DNA of 64,000 bases from positions 186,001 to 250,000 of the forward strand of contig CAJNOJ010000153.1 in assembly GCA_905250025.1 (NCBI GenBank), written 5' to 3'. Source of the stretch: Adineta ricciae (taxonomy: Eukaryota; Rotifera; Eurotatoria; Adinetida; Adinetidae). The notes beneath the pieces were generated by a model. It was given only the letters and a program-made list of their open reading frames with translations, did no database searches and was not told the origin of the DNA. The position numbers and the translations under genes are program-made. Of this stretch, positions 48,108-59,017 are shown piece after piece (within the stretch, counting starts at the first letter, position 1; each line of letters begins with the position of its first letter).

Positions 48108-48932
48108 ATGGAGAGAGTGAAGTCGTTGATAACAGAATCGGTTATTCAAGAATATCAAGACAATGGTGCAGTGTGCATTCGACAATTACTGAATCATGAT
48201 GAAATCGAACTACTTCGACAAGGTGTCGAACAGAATCTTCGTCATCCGTCCGCACGATTCAAAATCGCCAGTCGCGATGATGACACAGGAAAATTCGTCG
48301 AGGATTTTTGTACTTGGCAAGACAATCCTGATTATAAGCGATTCATTTACCAATCACCATGTGCACAAGTCGCTGGCCTATTAATGAAGAGTAGCACCAG
48401 TCGTTTGTATCACGATCATTTGCTTGTCAAAGAAGCAAATACGAAACAAATAACACCATGGCACCAAGATCAACCGTATTACAATATCGACGGTTTTCAA
48501 ACGTGTAGTTTCTGGATTCCTATCGATCCAGTATCGCGTTCGTCGACACTCGAATTCATTTCCGGTTCGCATCGAAATAGCCGATGGCTTATGCCGAGAA
48601 CGTTCATGAACATGGAAGCGAAATGGTTTCCTGAAGGCACACTGGATGAAATTCCAAATATTGATGAAGATCGTCAAGCATATCCAATAATCGGCTGGGA
48701 TATTCAACCGGGCGATGTCGTGGCATTTCATATGCTAACTTTGCATGGTGCTCGTGGAACGATTGGAAATGAAAATCGACGTCGTGTTTTTTCTGTCCGT
48801 TTTCTAGGCGACGATGTTACTCATGCACCAAGAACATGGGTAACATCACCGGATTTTTCGGATATTAAAGATGAGATACCTGCTGGTGGTCCGATGGATC
48901 ATTCACGTTTTCCGATCATTTGGAAAGCTTAA
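48108..48932 (+). CDS. Phytanoyl-CoA dioxygenase family protein (PhyH)
   Basis: Complete intronless 274-aa frame. Fe(II)-binding H-x-D is in TPWHQDQPYYNIDG, and the distal His with the 2-oxoglutarate-binding Arg lie in DVVAFHMLTLHGARG and NRRRVFSVRFLGDD. The C-terminus GGPMDHSRFPIIWKA is typical of bacterial PhyH proteins. These enzymes hydroxylate small lipids or metabolites in the cytosol; the substrate is unknown. No introns (unlike the neighbours) and bacterial-like sequence suggest acquisition by horizontal transfer. It shares a divergent promoter region with the three-unit gene, and the stop codon is only 27 bp from the next gene, with which it may form a polycistronic unit. Confidence 0.85.
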   Translation: MERVKSLITESVIQEYQDNGAVCIRQLLNHDEIELLRQGVEQNLRHPSARFKIASRDDDTGKFVEDFCTWQDNPDYKRFIYQSPCAQVAGLLMKSSTSRLYHDHLLVKEANTKQITPWHQDQPYYNIDGFQTCSFWIPIDPVSRSSTLEFISGSHRNSRWLMPRTFMNMEAKWFPEGTLDEIPNIDEDRQAYPIIGWDIQPGDVVAFHMLTLHGARGTIGNENRRRVFSVRFLGDDVTHAPRTWVTSPDFSDIKDEIPAGGPMDHSRFPIIWKA

Positions 48933-48943
48933 TATAATTCCCT

Positions 48944-48954
48944 CTGTTTTGTAG
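48944..48954 (+). promoter_or_regulatory. Putative trans-splice acceptor before VOC-cupin gene
   Basis: CTGTTTTGTAG ends 5 bases before the ATG at 48960, in a 27-bp intergenic gap. It looks like a 3' splice site with a pyrimidine tract but no donor exists between the genes, as expected for spliced-leader addition, which is known in bdelloids. The same site is present in the other copy at about 59319-59329. Confidence 0.45.
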
Positions 48955-48959
48955 ATAAA

Positions 48960-50051
48960 ATGGAAAATGTTGAATCAGCTCAAATTGTTCTTCGATGTTT
49001 AACATTAAATGACAATGTTCAGTTTTTCAAAGATCAACTTGGATTTCGTGTCGATATGATCCGTCCTGCTGATGATCCATCGGAAATAATTCTTTCAGGT
49101 TATGGAATGCGAATCAAACTAGAACGACATCATGAACAAACATCAGTCCTTCTTCAATTATTGTTAAAAGAAGATTCAGATAAAATGAATGATCTTATCT
49201 CTCCGAATGGAACGAAAATTCAATTCATCAAAGTTTCATCAAAACTTTCGCTTCCGCCGATTAATCAATCGTTTGTACTAACTCGAATGACGAATGATGA
49301 TGCTCAATGGGTAACTGGGCGTGCTGGCATGAAATATCGTGATTTAATTCCAAATCGTCAAGGTGGTCGATTCATTGCTTCGCACACTCGCATTGACGAA
49401 GGTGGACCGGTGAACGATCATGTTCATTATCATCAAATACGTTTTCAAATTATCTACGTTTACAAAGGTTGGGTACGTCTTGTCTACGAAGATCAAGGTC
49501 AACCGTTCGTACTTCATGCTGGTCAGTGTGTTCTGCAACCACCGTTGATTCGACATCGTGTTTTAGAAAGTTCACCAGGTCTCGAAGTAGTCGAAATAGC
49601 TTGTCCATCTGTGCACGAAACTTGCATTGATCATCAACTGCATCTTCCAACGGATGTCGAACGGTCGGATCGAGATTTTCAAGGACAATATTTTATTAAA
49701 TTCGATGGATTGCAAGAGTTCACAAAATGGCAACCTTGGCGATTGCCTGGTTTTGAATATTGTGACACAGGCATCGGTAACGCAACAAAAAACTTAGGCT
49801 CAGTCAAAATTATTCGCAGTAGAGGAAATCTTCAATCCCAATTATGCAAACATCAAGCAGAATTTGTGTTAATATTTATTCTTACGGGTCAACTTTTATT
49901 TCGAATTAATGAACAAGCAATTCACAAAATATCAGATGGTGATGCGTTTGTGTTACCAGAAAGTCATTCGTATGCTTTCGTCTCCGCATCGGATAATCTT
50001 CAATTCTTAGAAATATCCCTTCCTGGAACATTTTCTACCACTTTCCTCTAA
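48960..50051 (+). CDS. VOC-double-cupin domain protein
   Basis: Complete intronless 363-aa frame. Residues 1-95 resemble a glyoxalase/VOC module (VLRCLTLNDNVQFFKDQLGFRVDMI, GMRIKLER). Cupin 1 (about 125-225) has GGPVNDHVHYHQ, YVYKGWVRLVYED, GQCVLQPPLIRHRVLE: two metal-ligand His (HVH) and the late His, with the usual Glu apparently Gln. Cupin 2 (about 270-355) has CKHQAEFVLIFILTGQLLF and DGDAFVLPESHSYAF. It sits 27 bp after the dioxygenase on the same strand; in bacteria cupin and PhyH genes often share operons. A small-molecule oxidation or isomerisation step is likely; the substrate is unknown. Intronless and bacterial-like, probably horizontally acquired. Confidence 0.75.
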   Translation: MENVESAQIVLRCLTLNDNVQFFKDQLGFRVDMIRPADDPSEIILSGYGMRIKLERHHEQTSVLLQLLLKEDSDKMNDLISPNGTKIQFIKVSSKLSLPPINQSFVLTRMTNDDAQWVTGRAGMKYRDLIPNRQGGRFIASHTRIDEGGPVNDHVHYHQIRFQIIYVYKGWVRLVYEDQGQPFVLHAGQCVLQPPLIRHRVLESSPGLEVVEIACPSVHETCIDHQLHLPTDVERSDRDFQGQYFIKFDGLQEFTKWQPWRLPGFEYCDTGIGNATKNLGSVKIIRSRGNLQSQLCKHQAEFVLIFILTGQLLFRINEQAIHKISDGDAFVLPESHSYAFVSASDNLQFLEISLPGTFSTTFL

Positions 50052-50222
50052 CCGATGATCATTATCGGCATGAAAATAACTATTTTTTAATGCTCGTTTT
50101 CTGTCGTATACAAACGTGAAGGAATGTTTATATTCGAACACGATGAAAGATTAGCAGTCTATTAATAAATGTGTTCTTTGTAGTGAGTAGTATTTTTTTC
50201 TTCTTTCACAGAACGATTATAT

Positions 50223-50676
50223 ATGGAAGAAGTAGTCACTACTGAAAAGGTTAAATAATACGTAGAAATATTCAAATAAAGTGTTTGCTGTGTTTAGGAA
50301 ATTAAAAGAAGAATCACAACTCTGATTGAAGAGGTAATATTGACTTGATAGAAGAAAAGCAGAGTGATTTCGTTTAGATCGAAAGAAAACAGAAGGTTTG
50401 CAATGGTCGTGCCAAACAGATCGACGAGAAACAAAGAAAATTGGATAGTGATATACTGAACGAGATTATTGATCAAAAGACTGCTGTGAGAGAAGATGAA
50501 GAAATCCAACAATTGCTTACAGTACAATCCAATGAACAAGTACAGATAAATTGGTTGAAAGACGAAAAAGGTTCGAGTATAGTGAGAAAGAAAAAGAGAC
50601 AAAGCTTTTCTTTTTTGTAGATAAAGAAATACAAAACTTGAGAAAAGTTCAAGATGCTTTAATCCGAAAGTTTTAA
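50223..50676 (+). CDS. Small coiled-coil protein, four exons, 103 aa
   Basis: Model: exons 50223-50249, 50298-50333, 50378-50570, 50621-50676; introns 48, 44 and 50 bp; phases join to a stop. The product is almost entirely charged helix (EIKRRITTLIEE, KQIDEKQRKLDSDILNEIIDQK, REDEEIQQLL, DKEIQNLRKVQDALIRKF), a coiled coil. The second copy at 60602-61057 keeps every splice site and exon length, which argues for a real gene. The ATG is 12 bases after CTTCTTTCACAG, again an acceptor-like site, so it may be a third member of a trans-spliced cluster. No family recognised. Confidence 0.7.
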
Positions 50677-51119
50677 ATAAGCGTTTTGCTTGTATTGAAA
50701 ACTCGAAAGATTCGAATAAATAACATCCTGTATTCACATTCTTTCTTCGATAAACATTGCTAAATGAATATCTATGCCACGTTGTCATATGCAATTATAT
50801 CAATCGAAAATCGATGACATTATGAATTCAATGAGCATACATAAAAGTAGCTTCCACATATACAGTCATACACTAAGAGGTTCAGTCACGGACGCTACTG
50901 TCTAATATCAGTCTTAACATCTTTTGAACAAAATACTGTTTCTTTCAGGAACGACATGTGCTAGTGTAGTGATATAGTATCGTTATCGGTATTTAGAAGA
51001 AACACAATCAACACTTCATCGTAATAAATCATGCTGCCTGAAAAGAGTAAGGTAAAACAATCGAAGATTTATGAACATCAATTTTTCGAGACAAAATGAA
51101 TAATAAATTAAAAGTTAAT

Positions 51120-51483
51120 GGTTACATGAAAAAATATAATGAAACAATACATGCCAAACAATCCTATCCGTTGGGGATATAAAATATTTTTACTGGCAGA
51201 TGGTGAAAGTGGTCTTTGTCACGATTTTGTTCTTTACACTGATAAATCTAATAATAAAGAATATAAATTCTGTATAGATATTATTCTTGATCTTTGTTAT
51301 GATAACTAGTTTACTACGATTAGGTTGCAAATTAAACTGAAGAAGTTAAGAATTTTTAGTGTTGGTACAGTTCGAAAAAATCGGTTATCTGATCTCGTCA
51401 TAAAAGATAAGAAACATTTAAAACAAGAAGGCCAAGGTGCAATCGAATATCGAATTACCTTTGCCGATGACGTGGTCTTTTAA
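51120..51483 (+). pseudogene. piggyBac transposase relic
   Basis: Frames give YMPNNPIRWGYKIFLLADGESGLCHDF and, further on, SVGTVRKNRLSDL and EGQGAIEYRITFADDVVF, the central and late motifs of piggyBac-type DDE transposases. It lacks about 36 bp around LYYDN that are present in the other copy, and ends with a stop. No inverted terminal repeats or TTAA pair could be assigned. Confidence 0.6.
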
Positions 51484-52164
51484 GGCTTTGACCCACTTCA
51501 GCCGGGTGTTACCTTTTGATAAGTTGTTGATACTTGGATAAATCTGAATTATTCAACCCTTAAATTCAAATTGGGTTATCTCCTTCGTATAACTAAAAAA
51601 ATATGTATCATAAGAATTTTTTCTTCACGAAATCTAGGAATCGGTAGTAAAGGGTTATTCATATACTTCATTGATATTTTCTTTTCGCTTTTATTACGGT
51701 TTGTATCGTTCTATTTATTGAGAAAGGTTATTTATCATTTTATAATTCTTTTAAATCGCATGTACTTCAATATAGTTCGGACATATTTATAGTTTTTATA
51801 ATGATAAGGATAATAAAACATCATTCAAAAACAAAGAAACAAATGCACCACAACAGAATTGGTCTTTGTTCGTTATATCTATATGTCACGTAAGCAGCTA
51901 TATATAAAATGCGTCGTTGGTATGATTTCTCCGTAAATTGAGAGAAAAATAATGTTTTCCTCTATTAATATTTGTCATGAACGACAAATAATAACTCTCT
52001 GATAAAGCTGGAGACAAATAATTCTGAGTTTTCTATTTACCGTCTCCTATCGGCTAACATCCCACGATAAACAGAACATTTTTACAGCGATACTGTTAAT
52101 ATATCATTTTCAATTCTAGATTATCTGTACGTTTTGTTCACTGTTTTCTATTAGCAACTAAAGA

Positions 52165-54921
52165 ATGAGTGCAAACCATGAAACAGTTAGCAGACAAGCT
52201 GTTGGTCGACAAGGATTTATTGGAAGTTTATATGATATTCGTAGTGATCGTTTCGAAGGTTGCAATCTATTTAGTCGAGAATTCCCATCATCATACATAT
52301 CAACAACGGATTGTCCCCATACAAGTTATATTGTTGACGAAAATGAATCTCAAAAAGATACATTTAATAAACTTCATATTGATGCATCAATGAAAATTAG
52401 TCTTATGGCTGGTCTACTTGATGTTGAAGGTTCAGCTAAATATTTAAATCGAACAAAAACGGATAGTCGAACAGTTCGAGTGACACATATTCTTCATATG
52501 AAAACAAAAAAACAACATCTACATATAAGTATGGCTGATTTATGTGATTATCTATCATCAGATGCATTAGAAAATCCAAATGCAACACATTGTGTTATTG
52601 GAATAACTTGGGGTGCAAATGTTGCAGCAACATTTGAAGAAACATTGGATACAACAGAAGCAGCTGAAGAAATTCAAGGTGAATTATCAGCATATTTAAA
52701 GAAGCCAACTATAAATATTAGTGGCGATGCAAAACTGGAACATAACGATGAAACAAATTCAAAGTTTCGTTCGTTAAAAATAAGTTTTTCCGGTGATGTT
52801 TTAATTAGAGATGTTCCACATACTATCGAAGATGTTTTCAATATATTTCGAAAAGTACCATCAGAATTAGAAAAATTAAATGATGGAAAAGGACAACAAC
52901 TTGAATTTGAATTATATCCATTGAAACGAATGGCTGAAATTTTCAAACATAAATTATCCATCGAACGGTAAGATTGTTTATCAATATGAAAGACTATGAA
53001 ATCAACATTTTTGTGTTTTAGCATTATAAAAGATGTTACAATACATGTTATGAATCGTCTTGAAGATATCTTTGAACAAATGATTCAAGGTAAAAGAATG
53101 ATTAATGATTCTGTTGATAATGTTAAACCATGGAAAGATTGGATACCATTGAATTGGATTGGAGACATGGTTAATAGACAAATCGAATTAAAAAGAATCG
53201 AAACAGATACAAAGCGGGAATTAGCTTTCTTACTTGAACAAACACGTCGAGGTGAAATTGATGAAAAGAAAATGATGGAATTATTAAATGATTTTGATGT
53301 AAATAATCCATGTTCGATTCGATCTGTTGAACAATTTTTGAAAACAAATTTACAACCTGATATTAAAATTGAATCATTGAATGAAATTCGGCAATCTTTA
53401 GAAAATAGTGAATCAAAAGGATATAAATCAAGTTTTTTATTTCCAAAAGCAACATCAATTCTTACTTTTGTTAGTCAACATCATGATCATGAGATTTATC
53501 TGTTACATATCTCGAATCAATGGAAACAAAACGATGTAGCAAATTGGTATAAACAAGTACGACTTTTTAGTCATTTATACAAATCTCAAATACAAAATGG
53601 AGAGAAAACATCTGTTTTTCGTGTAATTGATCATGATTTAATTGATAATTTGGATGAAAAACCTGATCGATGTGTAATCTATCATTATTATCATGGAAAT
53701 ATCAAAACAAAGGATTATTATCAGACATCACGTGGTAAATATATTAGCTATCGTATCTTCATTATAGTAGACAAACTTGTCCTTTTCATTCAGTCACATT
53801 AACTCAAGATCAAATTCGAGCAATTCGAGCAGAAAATAAACTCACAACTATAACAACCTCAGATATTGAAAAACGTCATAAAAATTTTATTGCTAAGCAG
53901 TAAGAATGATTGATTTAGTATATTATCTACTTCCTGCTCAATGTTCTTTTAGTCCTACTGGTGAAATAAATGAAGAAGAATTTGCAGTTGAATTTCAACA
54001 ACTTTTCCCACAGTATGATTTCTCATTGAATCTTGTGATTGCACATTGTTTTTATACTTAGCGGTGAAGTACGATCGTACTGTAATTATGCGTTTAAACT
54101 ACTCGATAAAAATAAAAGTGATACACTTAGTTTTGAAGAATTTATGTCTGGTATTGCATTAACATTAGCAGGTGATATAGAACATCAACTCGCAGTCGTA
54201 TGTATATATACTAATACGTTCTTGTGTTGAATTAAGTCTTTTATTTGAAAAGACTTTTGATATGTGTGCGAAACATGGTCAAAACAAAGTTAGTAGAGAA
54301 GATTTGATTCAACTTCTCGAAGCTGTAGCAGAATTAAAAGGTGGCCATTCAGGTTCTGCATCATTAAGTGCGAAGACAATTATGAAATTTGACAAAAGAG
54401 AAAATAATGATCAAATAACAAAAGAAGAATTCATTTCTCAGTATGTATATAATTTTAGATGAAAAAATTTCTCGAGCGAACACTATATGCCTTAATCTTG
54501 TTTTAGTCTGAAAGGAAATTATGACTTGTGTGCGGCCTTCTTGCCAATCGAAGTTACTAATTTTATAGATAAAACAACAAAACCCAAGGAAGATATGAAA
54601 CCTTTAACTTGTCTTGACAATAATGATAATAGATTAATTCACGATTTTCTTACTGATTATTATAATTCAATATCAATATTGATGACACATACACAAAATG
54701 TCGAAAATGTACTAAAACCTAAAATGGAAGCTTTTTTCACAAGACTTGGTTGCCGTTCACATGCTGATGCACGACAACGTGTACACAATGTCGCATCAAT
54801 ATATCTCGATGCAATATCAATTTGGCGAACACATTATGAAAATGTGTTTTTAGGATTACAACCGTTATTAAAATCAGAAGTTTTAAATATTCGCAACACT
54901 TATAAAACTGAAAATAACTGA
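52165..54921 (+). CDS. SNTX-domain / neuronal-calcium-sensor-like fusion protein
   Basis: Model: exons 52165-52967, 53022-53734, 53794-53899, 53953-54012, 54062-54197, 54253-54440, 54507-54921; phases close to 806 aa. Residues 1-268 resemble the N-terminal domain of stonustoxin-like (MACPF/CDC-related) proteins: LYDIRSDRF, SGLLDVEG-type SLMAGLLDVEGSAKYLN, then a beta-rich half. Residues 269-505 are helical, then alpha/beta. From about 510 to 680 the protein looks like an EF-hand calcium sensor: GEINEEEF, one canonical loop DKNKSDTLSFEE, and degenerate loops at HGQNKVSRED and DKRENNDQITKEE. A 130-residue helical tail follows. No signal peptide, so probably cytosolic. Family members include fish venom toxins but most animal homologues are not known toxins. 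The joins at exons 3 and 6 are less certain. Confidence 0.65.
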
Positions 54922-55660
54922 TTAGTGCTTCACTTTTTGAGTAGTGTGTTTGCTTATTTGCTTTATATGTCCGCATTCTCCGCACTTTCATTAAGTATTT
55001 ATCTATGCATGATTATCATTGATATTTTCTCGTTTTATTGTGGATTATTATCGAAAATTTTTATTAGGACTGGATTAACAACCTATGCAAAACTGAAAAA
55101 AACTTGGCTGTTGATTATTTTCTTCTGCTTTTTCTCTCTTTTTGCTTCGTTTGCTTTGAGCGCTAAACCATTCATAAGTTACATAAAATCATGCTTATGC
55201 TTTTTTTCATAATTTCACTCGTATTTGTTATTCGATTTTTGTGTACTCGAAAGGGTGAGGGTAATGCGGGCGAAATCGCTGCGAAGGGTGGGTGTGGGAT
55301 GGAAAATTTTTATAATTGGAACCAACGCTGAAACGAATCGGCTCAAGAAAATGTCGAATCCTGCCCGAAGGTGTCCTACGTTGTTTCATCGTGCTAGCTT
55401 CACATCGATATTTAAACCTGCGCATATTCTAAATCGTTGGTGAATCCAACCATATGAACCAGTCTCTTGTGTGATTGTTTATCTTTCATATCAGATTTGA
55501 GTTTTATTGAGGAAAATTAAATCTTGTTTGGCCATTTTCATAGTTACTACTCAGGTCAAACAATCCGGTCGGGAATCGGCCAGTTCCAGGGCCTTCCGAA
55601 GATTTCATGGAAGCAGTATTCCAGGCACTTTCCCATAGTATCCAACGCGAAATCGTAGAT
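54922..55660. other. No gene recognised
   Basis: AT-rich; one hydrophobic 95-codon frame (54925-55212) is probably chance. Near 55570-55660 and again after the LTR (55873-55950) short open stretches might be one decayed coding sequence split by the LTR. Confidence 0.35.
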
Positions 55661-55666
55661 GTCCTG

Positions 55667-55872
55667 TGTAATGACAAACTGGTTGAGTAACTGACCGCTT
55701 CTCACGGTATAGATGTTTATTGACTACTCTACATGACCAGAATGTATCTCTTTCACAATAAGACACGCGCTTATATAGAGAAGAGGAAAGAGAGATATGA
55801 CCCGGAGATAGTATGATATAGAGGTGAGAGGATAAAGAACAGAAAGAGATGAACGATATCATTATCGTTACA
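55667..55872 (-). mobile_element. Solo LTR with 5-bp target duplication
   Basis: 206 bp from TG to CA ends (TGTAACGATAATG ... GTCATTACA on the minus strand), flanked by TCCTG at 55662-55666 and 55873-55877. It contains a TATA-type TATATAAGCGCG region and an AATAAA. Same family as the LTRs at 12423-12504/15219-15335 and 14445-14656. Terminal TG/CA and a 5-bp duplication are diagnostic of LTR retrotransposons; with no internal region it is a solo LTR left by recombination. Confidence 0.85.
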
Positions 55873-55877
55873 TCCTG

Positions 55878-57600
55878 CTTCTAGGAACCATCGCCCTGGG
55901 ATATATTGACAATCCGTTAGTCGCTCGTTATAGAAAGTTCTATAGATGAAAAACGACAGTTACGAAAACTGCCAGAATTATAGGTTGGAAAATTTAAATT
56001 TCAGATATGTGACGATGTTACTTTCTTGTATGAGGACAAGATCATATACATGAGTGAATTGCAATTTTATTGTACGATTGATGAAAAAAATGAAAGTGAG
56101 TTTAGGGACAATCTAATGCTGGCATATGATTCCCCATCCCTTTCTGAGTATCCAGTCAAGATTTTCCAAGCATCAGATACAAATAGACCCAGATATTCAG
56201 TGTTATTCTGACCCTATACATCTTTTTAAATAGTTTTAACAATTTAAATAGATCTTCATTTTAATTTTTTCATGTCTTCGTTTATCATACTGAGCTTGTT
56301 TCACCTTAGATGCAGCAGTCATTATATCTTAAATTAAAATTGAACACATACCCTCACCCACCCCACCCTTTCTGTTTCTTTGCTCGAAAAATCAGTTTTA
56401 GCTTGGATGAGTCATTCAAAAACGTTTCTTTTTGGTCTTCCAATGTCAATATTGTCACGAGTGTGCAAGGTAGAGACTCGAAATTTATATGACGGTACAA
56501 GCATGAGTTAAGAAGTAAAGCAAAAAAAGGTTTAAATCGGTCAACTAGAATTGGAGTTATAAGCAGAACACGTCAAAAAACCAATCGTACAATAAAGTTG
56601 CAATTCTCTCGTAAATTTATTTAAACTATAAAAGCGAGTTTATATAGTGATCAACTGATTCCTTGTCATAACTCTGTGGAAATTTACCAAATGATTGAAA
56701 TCGAAGAGAATAAATCCGTCATTTGAAATGAAGAAGAAATTCGTCATATGTACATATATGTATATAGGACGGGAGAGAAAGAGAACATGTATATGTATAT
56801 GACAGAAACGGAAAACCATCGCGCACATATGATACGATCCAGATTTAATTCAGATAATTAGCAATTATCGAAATCAACTAAGGTTGGGCTAATGCAAAAA
56901 TCGAGCAAATTTTTTTAGTGGAATTGTTCTATGAAATCCGATGCAGTTTGATGCGCTGCATCCGAATATGTATGATCTATTTAGATAAAAAGGTTTCTTC
57001 CCGCTGAAAATCGAAAAATACTGCAAAAATCGAGGGTTAAAAAACACAGGTTTTCTGCCAAGATTTTGACGATAGGACGTCGAAAGCCTTTTCTTCTGAT
57101 TCAGCATTGAAAACTGATTCTAGGACACTACTTTTTGATTGCTCAGTGCATATCTTTATCATTAAAAAAAAAAGTATTTCTGTTCACAAACCGACCAGTC
57201 GACTCAGTCTCATTAAAAACGCATGAACTCATTATCTTTCCTTAACTCACCTTCTTTCTCAATATTTCCTTGGTATTTCGCGACGTCTCCTGTCATACAT
57301 GTATTTTTTATGTTTATAATGGTACAGATCTTTATGTTAGGCATTTAGACAATATATCAAACCACCTTTCAAACGTTCGTGGTTCATCACACACTCGCTG
57401 TGCTGTATGGAATCGTGTCAATACCTAGTGGCCTCATCACACATAAGTCTCTCAAAGATATTTTAGTTTATCTATTCGTTTGTATACTATCCATAGGCAC
57501 GCGCATTCGTTAACATGAAAACTTTCTTTAAAAAATTGCTTATATCTGCTTCATTTTCTATCATTGGTCAACCTTGTAATTCTTGTTATTTATTATTATG
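55878..57600. other. No gene recognised
   Basis: Contains a 61-codon frame (56026-56211, ELQFYCTIDEKNESEFRDN) of unknown nature and low-complexity stretches such as repeated ATATGTATAT near 56750-56800. Confidence 0.35.
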
Positions 57601-57639
57601 CCTGAAAAATCGAAAAGAAGATCTTAATCAGCAGCAACT

Positions 57640-59016
57640 ATCAGAAGTCGTTGGGCAAGGAAAAGTATCGATCAATCAGGCGATGTTTTTTTAATCCGGA
57701 AATTTCTATCAATGTGCCTGACATAGATGAAAATAAAACAAGAGATATCTTAAAAAATAACATCAATATTTTGGATATTGGAAATTTATTCGAAATTCTC
57801 AAACACGATACTTCGTTACAATCTTCATTCGTGTTACTTCATGGATCATTAATGTATTTCGATATTGCTTGGCGAAAAATTGATTCATGCCTAAAAGATA
57901 TTGGTAGACTCAGTGCTGAAAGTTGCAACAAATGAAGTCGAATATTAATTGAAGAAGATTTAGATGAGTTCTTAGAGAACAATAGAGGTGGTAAACATAG
58001 TGAAAGTTTTTTTTAATATCTATCCTGAATTAGTATCTTTGGCCAAGTTATACGACGTAGAGGCGTGCAAAAGAAAGGCAGCATCGTGTACGTGTTCGGA
58101 ACTTGCAGAATATTTAGATGATCAATATTATGCTATGACTGGAGAGGTAAGATTTGCTTTCAAAAACAACATAAATTAACGGTTCTTTAAAATTTCAAAT
58201 AAATCTCTCTCAGATGTTACATCTCTGACTTCTTCTACCATCTAATTCTGTTCTCTTTTATATTGCAGATAGGTAAAAAACGCGCCACAACTAATTCGAT
58301 CAGAAAAGGCTTGTCGTCTTGATTTACATCATTGGAGTTGCAAATTCGATAAGAATACTGCTAAGCCTTACTGAGAAGGTCATGAAAGACCGGATGTTGT
58401 TGAAGCTCGCACAAAATTCGTTCGAAATTTTCTAACGAATCAAGACAAATATTATCGACTTGAAGAAGGGAAAGATCCGCAATGGAACACACCAAAGAAA
58501 AGTTCAACGGTTCTGATATGTAAAGATTTATTATTCCAATAGCTTAAAAAGATAAAAGTACTTTTCTTTTCTATAGTTCACGACGAATCATGTTTTAGAA
58601 GTGGGGAAACAGCAGCAAACCGTTGGCTCTATTCAGATGATACTGTAACATTTTTCAACAAAGGTCGAGGAAGATCGTTGATGGTCTCGGATTTTTTAAT
58701 TGCACATCTGGACAATCCGTTCTTTCACCTTCCTGGAGATGAATGAAAGGCAGCTGTGAAGAAGTATCCTGAATTACTAGAAGATGATGGAATTCAATAT
58801 ATTGAACATTCGCCTTCTGGATCAATTCAAGTGGGTTTTGGAGGATATTTTGATAATGATGCCATCATCAATCAATTTACTCGTTTGTTCAAAATGTTAC
58901 CATTTAAACAAGCTTATGCAAATCATAAGTTTCATGTTATTGTGGATAATGTTCGTACTCACAGTGCTAAACACTATTCGGTTGAAGATTTTGGAATGAA
59001 ACCTGGTACGCGTTGT
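57640..59016 (+). pseudogene. DDE transposase (IS630/Tc1-like) pseudogene, truncated
   Basis: The late part shows the catalytic core: FHDESCFRSGE (first Asp), KGRGRSLMVSDFL, KYPELLEDDGIQYIEHS, GYFDNDAIINQFTRLFKMLPF and HVIVDNVRTHSAKHYS (second Asp), then DFGMKPGTRC up to the n at 59017. An upstream N-terminal part (57651-57935 and following frames, DVVEARTKFVRNFLTNQ) is broken by frame changes, and a stop separates LPGDE from KAAVKKYPEL. It is cut at 59016 where dioxygenase sequence begins, so its 3' end is lost at the contig edge. Confidence 0.65.
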
Positions 59017-59017
59017 N
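59017..59017. other. Ambiguous base / contig joint
   Basis: Single n between transposase sequence and dioxygenase coding sequence; the right side continues the gene interrupted at 43264. Confidence 0.8.

Noticed and set aside
35721-48932. True tandem duplication of a 6.4-kb unit
   Set aside because: The dioxygenase is split exactly around the second copy and both joints are n characters; a misplaced allelic contig explains this more simply.
51571-51792. Hydrophobic frame present in both copies (also 61600-61803)
   Set aside because: Similarity of the copies is explained by DNA homology; composition is simple and no motif or splice structure supports coding.
54925-55212. 95-codon hydrophobic frame after the SNTX/calcium-sensor gene
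   Set aside because: AT-rich T/F/L composition gives hydrophobic frames by chance; no start context or second copy in the window to test.
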